This document shows positions 5,848 through 8,861 of a stretch of DNA of 8,861 bases, in pieces; within the stretch, counting starts at the first letter, position 1; every line of letters begins with the position of its first letter. The notes under the pieces are model-generated. The model saw nothing but the letters and a program-made list of their open reading frames with translations, searched no databases and was not told where the DNA came from. This DNA is from an uncultured Clostridia bacterium (GTDB lineage: Bacteria > Bacillota > Clostridia > Christensenellales > Borkfalkiaceae). The stretch covers positions 1 through 8,861 of the forward strand of contig CAMWLA010000048.1 in NCBI GenBank assembly GCA_947174975.1. The letters are read 5' to 3'. A program made the translations under genes and the position numbers.

Positions 5848-6660
5848 ATGAAAGTAGGGATTTACTATAACAAAAATCATCTGAATGAAAACCTTGAATA
5901 TATAGATAAAATTGAAAGTTTTTTTAAGTCTTACGGCATCAAATGCAAGGTTATTTTTAAGCCGGATGATATAGACGGACTCGACGTTTTGCTTGTTCTC
6001 GGTGGAGATGGCACGATATTAACAGTCGCCTCCGAATGTGCAAGAAGATACGTTAAAATATTAGGAATAAACTACGGACATCTCGGGTTTCTTACTGAGT
6101 TTGAGCAAGAAAAATTTGCGGATGCGCTTAAGCTTATTTGCGACGGCAAATTTAAAACAAAAAAGCGGGTAATGCTTGAAATTACCTATGACGGAAAAAA
6201 GTATTTTGCGCTGAACGATTTTGTAATTCAAAGGAGTACGGGGGGACAAGATTTCAGTAACACAGTTTCCCTTAATGCCGAAATCGACGGCACGACGGTT
6301 GATAACTACTTGGCAGACGGAATAATAGTGAGTACGCCAACGGGCTCTACGGCATATTCGCTTTCGGCTGGCGGATCAATTCTCGCCCCCGATTTAGATG
6401 CTTTTATACTTACCCCGATATGTGCACATTCTTTGCATTCGCGTCCGGTAGTTTTTAGTGCGAATTCGGTTGTAACTATTAATTCGCCTAACACAAAAAC
6501 ACAGCTTAACGTAATTGTTGACGGTAAAATCGTTGATACAGTAAGCGATAAGGTCAATTTTACGATTAAAAAATCGGATTTTGCTGCAGAATTTATATCC
6601 CGTGGTGGCAAGGATTTCTTTGATAAATTATTAATAAAGCTTAATATTTGGAGTAAATGA
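5848..6660 (+). CDS. nadK: NAD kinase (ATP/polyphosphate-NAD 2'-phosphotransferase)
   Basis: NadK phosphorylates NAD to NADP in the cytoplasm and is essential in most bacteria. The 270 residues are normal length. The family signature GGDGT lies at 52-56 with catalytic Asp54, followed by the GHLGFLTEFE segment (78-86), the Asn123-Asp124 pair in ALNDFVIQR that binds NAD, and the glycine-rich DGIIVSTPTGSTAYSLSAGG block (157-176), then LTPICAHSLHSRP (188-200) and VDGK. Ala193 replaces the Pro usually found in ICPHS. The start is supported by the typical MKxGI N-terminus, yet no Shine-Dalgarno sequence is visible and the promoter places the transcript start within about 2 nt of the ATG, so the mRNA is probably leaderless. 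The gene ends overlapping argR by 1-4 bp. Confidence 0.96.
   Translation: MKVGIYYNKNHLNENLEYIDKIESFFKSYGIKCKVIFKPDDIDGLDVLLVLGGDGTILTVASECARRYVKILGINYGHLGFLTEFEQEKFADALKLICDGKFKTKKRVMLEITYDGKKYFALNDFVIQRSTGGQDFSNTVSLNAEIDGTTVDNYLADGIIVSTPTGSTAYSLSAGGSILAPDLDAFILTPICAHSLHSRPVVFSANSVVTINSPNTKTQLNVIVDGKIVDTVSDKVNFTIKKSDFAAEFISRGGKDFFDKLLIKLNIWSK
6650..6653 (+). promoter_or_regulatory. Ribosome-binding site deciding between two adjacent argR starts
   Basis: GGAG lies 3 nt before the ATG at 6657 and 6 nt before the next ATG at 6660. The wider spacing favours 6660, giving a TGATG junction with nadK; both are in the same frame. Confidence 0.55.
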
Positions 6661-7109
6661 TGTATAGAAATGCAAGACAACAGAAGATTTTGGAACTTAT
6701 AGCAGCCAAAGAGATAGATACGCAAGAAGAGCTTTGTGCTGAACTGAATAAGCTTAATTTCAACGTTACGCAAGCAACTATATCCCGTGATATCAAAGAA
6801 TTAAAGCTTTACAAAATTTCGGGTACTACAAAAAAATATAAATACGCTTGTCTTGATAACGCCCACGATTCAGAGCTTGATAAAAAACAGAAACTATTCA
6901 GAGAGTGCGCGCTTTCAATCAATTACGCAAACAATATTATAATAATAAAAACGATGCACGGAAACGGCGGTACGGTTTGTATATTCGTCGATTCACTTCA
7001 ATTTAAAGAAATTATCGGAACTATTGCGGGCGATGATACTTGCTTAATCGTCGTCGATACTAATGAAAATACGCCGATTGTTGTAAATAGGCTTAAAGAG
7101 TATATTTAA
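6660..7109 (+). CDS. argR: Arginine repressor ArgR/AhrC
   Basis: ArgR is a hexameric arginine-sensing regulator that represses arginine biosynthesis and may activate catabolism. The ~149-residue length is typical. The N-terminal winged helix-turn-helix covers about 1-65: RQQKILELIAAKEI, then TQEEL, then the recognition helix ATISRDIKEL, then the wing with KYKYA. The C-terminal oligomerisation and arginine-binding domain has HGNGGTVCIFVD and the signature GTIAGDDT, whose Asp pair contacts arginine in the family. The start at 6660 is chosen by GGAG spacing; 6657 would add one Met. The stop overlaps the recN ATG by one base (TAATG). The nadK-argR-recN order is common in Bacillota, where argR has no dedicated target nearby. 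No arginine genes are in the window, so its regulon must be elsewhere. Confidence 0.95.
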   Translation: MYRNARQQKILELIAAKEIDTQEELCAELNKLNFNVTQATISRDIKELKLYKISGTTKKYKYACLDNAHDSELDKKQKLFRECALSINYANNIIIIKTMHGNGGTVCIFVDSLQFKEIIGTIAGDDTCLIVVDTNENTPIVVNRLKEYI

Positions 7110-8788
7110 TGTTAAGTAGACTGTATGTTAAAAACATAGCTTTAATTAAAGAAGCTGACATAGAATTTGATAGCGGTCTTAACGTATTATCGGGTGAAAC
7201 CGGGTCGGGAAAATCAATAATTCTCGACTCAATTAATTTTGTTTTGGGAAGCAAGGCTGACAAAACAATGATAAGGCACGGAGAGCAAGAAGCCCTCGTT
7301 AAGGCGGAATTCAAAGTCGATGGGGGCAGCGAAGCAGTTGCGGTGCTGAAAGATTACGACATTGACAGTGAAGGCGAAATCATAATTTCGCGTAAGTTTA
7401 GCATTGACGGTAAAAATAATATAAAGATTAACGGAAACTCGGTCACGCTAGCTATGTTAAAGGCGGTGACGTTGCATCTCGTGGACGTTCACGGTCAAAG
7501 CGAACACTTTTTCCTTTTGAACGAAAACAATCAGCTAAAAGTAATAGACAGTTTGCTGGGTGAAAATGCAGAAAATATCAAAAAGCAAATCTCAAGCTAT
7601 TTGACGGAAAAACGGCAATTAAAGGATAAAATTTCTTTGCTTGGCGGCGACGAGACCGAGCGTGAGAGAAAGCTTGACTTGCTTGAATATCAGATTAAAG
7701 AAATAGAAAATGCCGATTTAAAAATCGGAGAATTCGAAGAGCTGAAAGAGCGCAGAAATAAAATTTTAAACGTAGAAAAAATATTAAGTGCAGTAAACTT
7801 CGTAAAAGATTGTTTAAACGAGGACGGCGGAGTTAGCGATAAGCTTTATTCATCTTCACGAGAGCTTGGCAGAATCAGCGGAATAAGCGAGGAATATAAC
7901 AATATTTTAATCAGACTTGAAGCAGTTGGCGATGACGTTGCAGATATTGCAAGTTCATTGACAGATATTGCAGACAGTCTCACGTTTGACGAAAACGAGG
8001 CTCAGGCGGTGGAGGATAGAATAAGTTTAATTAAGTCGCTTATTAAAAAATACGGCGCAACCGAAGAGGAAATTATAGCTTATAAAGACCGCATTACGGT
8101 TGAGCGTGACGCTATTTTTAACAGCACTGAATTGATTGAACGGTATACAAAGCAAATAGAAGATTGTGACGATAAAATATACGCTTTATGTGTAAAGCTA
8201 TCAGATTTGCGTAAGCAGACTGCAAAAACGTTTTGCAAGTCAGTTGAAGCCGAACTCAGAACACTTAATATTCCCGATGCGGTTTTCAACATTAAATTTA
8301 ATGAGTTTACGCGTGAAACTGCGAATTTGCAGAGCAGTAACGGTTGCGATGAAGTTTATTTTGAATTTTCAGCAAACAAGGGCGAACCCGTTAAACCGCT
8401 TAGTAAGGTTATAAGCGGAGGAGAAATCAGCAGATTTATGCTTGCCGTAAAAACTCAGCTTAAAAATCTGAACGGAATTTCAACGTATATATTTGACGAA
8501 ATTGACGCAGGTATAAGTGGATATACGGCTGATACCGTAGCAAGGAAATTTAAAAATATGGCGCAAAGTACACAAATACTTGCCGTTTCGCATCTTCCGC
8601 AGATATGCGCCGCAAGCGATACGCAGTATTTGATTTTTAAGAAAGAAGATGGCGGAAATACCTATACTTATATAAATAAGCTTAATGATGAGCAGAGGAT
8701 AGAGGAAATTATCCGGTTAATAGGAAACGTTAATTCACAATCGGCTCATCAGCACGCAGTAGAACTTATTAAACAGTATAAAAATTAA
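7109..8788 (+). CDS. recN: DNA double-strand-break repair ATPase RecN
   Basis: RecN is an SMC-like ATPase that gathers at double-strand breaks early in recombinational repair. The 559 residues match the family (~555-575). The ATPase head is split around a coiled coil: Walker A GETGSGKS at 29-36 with the family-typical SINFVLGSKAD after it, and a Q-loop DVHGQSEH at 126-133. Heptad-like, charged segments follow at about 155-225 and 295-375. The second half has the ABC signature ISGGEISR at 435-442, Walker B YIFDEIDAGISG at 460-471 with Asp463/Glu464, and the switch His495 in AVSHLPQI. An AAAGAG precedes the ATG by 8 nt, inside argR, with a 1-base overlap. No obvious SOS box is visible at the unit's promoter, so damage induction through LexA is not evident here. 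A strong terminator follows immediately. Confidence 0.97.
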   Translation: MLSRLYVKNIALIKEADIEFDSGLNVLSGETGSGKSIILDSINFVLGSKADKTMIRHGEQEALVKAEFKVDGGSEAVAVLKDYDIDSEGEIIISRKFSIDGKNNIKINGNSVTLAMLKAVTLHLVDVHGQSEHFFLLNENNQLKVIDSLLGENAENIKKQISSYLTEKRQLKDKISLLGGDETERERKLDLLEYQIKEIENADLKIGEFEELKERRNKILNVEKILSAVNFVKDCLNEDGGVSDKLYSSSRELGRISGISEEYNNILIRLEAVGDDVADIASSLTDIADSLTFDENEAQAVEDRISLIKSLIKKYGATEEEIIAYKDRITVERDAIFNSTELIERYTKQIEDCDDKIYALCVKLSDLRKQTAKTFCKSVEAELRTLNIPDAVFNIKFNEFTRETANLQSSNGCDEVYFEFSANKGEPVKPLSKVISGGEISRFMLAVKTQLKNLNGISTYIFDEIDAGISGYTADTVARKFKNMAQSTQILAVSHLPQICAASDTQYLIFKKEDGGNTYTYINKLNDEQRIEEIIRLIGNVNSQSAHQHAVELIKQYKN

Positions 8789-8813
8789 GACGGCAAAACT
8801 GCCGTCTTTTTTT
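8787..8813 (+). terminator. Rho-independent terminator after recN
   Basis: A perfect GC-rich stem GACGGCA/TGCCGTC (8789-8795 with 8800-8806) with an AAAC loop, extendable by two A-U pairs, is followed by seven T. Its left arm starts right after the recN stop, even reusing the TAA's last bases. The AT-rich bases on the left could give a weaker terminator on the minus strand. Confidence 0.93.
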
Positions 8814-8820
8814 GTATAAT

Positions 8821-8861
8821 CTGAAAAGCGTTGCACACAATACTACTGTTATGCTTTTCAG
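8821..8861. repeat. 9-bp perfect inverted repeat with 23-nt spacer at the window edge
   Basis: CTGAAAAGC at 8821-8829 is perfectly mirrored by GCTTTTCAG at 8853-8861; in RNA the stem extends by a G-U and a U-A pair. It lies beyond the recN terminator and has no T-run inside the window. It could be an operator, the edge of a small repeat or mobile element, or the start of a leader structure. The window ends exactly on its right arm, so nothing more can be said. Confidence 0.5.

Noticed and set aside
6306..6773. 155-codon minus-strand ORF across the nadK/argR junction
   Set aside because: It spans the antisense of two conserved genes, and no start signal or domain is visible.
1..8861. CRISPR array, insertion sequence or prophage genes
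   Set aside because: There are no spaced direct repeats, transposase motifs or phage genes; all coding DNA is syntenic housekeeping sequence.

Overview
The window is a compact, low-GC, plus-strand chromosomal cluster with the gene order of a Bacillota genome, most likely an anaerobic Clostridia-type organism. The order nusB–folD–ispA–[structured RNA]–membrane protein–dxs–tlyA–nadK–argR–recN is the classical ispA/dxs housekeeping neighbourhood of that phylum. ArgR, a TlyA/YqxC-type methyltransferase and Shine-Dalgarno-led, overlapping genes also fit. Species or family cannot be fixed from this sequence.

Layout: (1) 2-2065 holds the 3' part of nusB, then folD and ispA, coupled by 8-bp and 4-bp overlaps; ispA starts with TTG. 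(2) 2066-2710 has no protein gene. It holds a near-consensus extended -10 promoter and a ~555-nt RNA whose ends close in a 10-12 bp helix, followed by a terminator-like hairpin. Position between ispA and dxs, size, and the downstream four-helix membrane protein with a DxxxD-x2-G-x3-G motif identify it as OLE (Ornate Large Extremophilic) RNA with its partner OapA. (3) oapA–dxs–tlyA follow with no spacing or with overlap. (4) A second promoter at 5811-5839 drives nadK–argR–recN, probably with a leaderless nadK message; the unit ends at a strong hairpin terminator at 8787-8813. The last 41 bases carry a 9-bp inverted repeat cut by the window edge.

Functionally, dxs (first step of the MEP pathway) and ispA (farnesyl diphosphate synthesis) supply isoprenoids. 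folD supplies one-carbon folates, nadK NADP, argR arginine-responsive control, recN double-strand-break repair, and nusB and tlyA rRNA transcription and modification. The most notable element is the OLE RNA/OapA ribonucleoprotein locus, a known but poorly understood membrane-associated RNA system. A new detail proposed here is that RNA entering from the upstream operon could pair with the left arm of the terminator hairpin and so antiterminate into oapA-dxs, whereas RNA started at OLE's own promoter could not do so fully. The standard xseA/xseB genes are missing from between folD and ispA.
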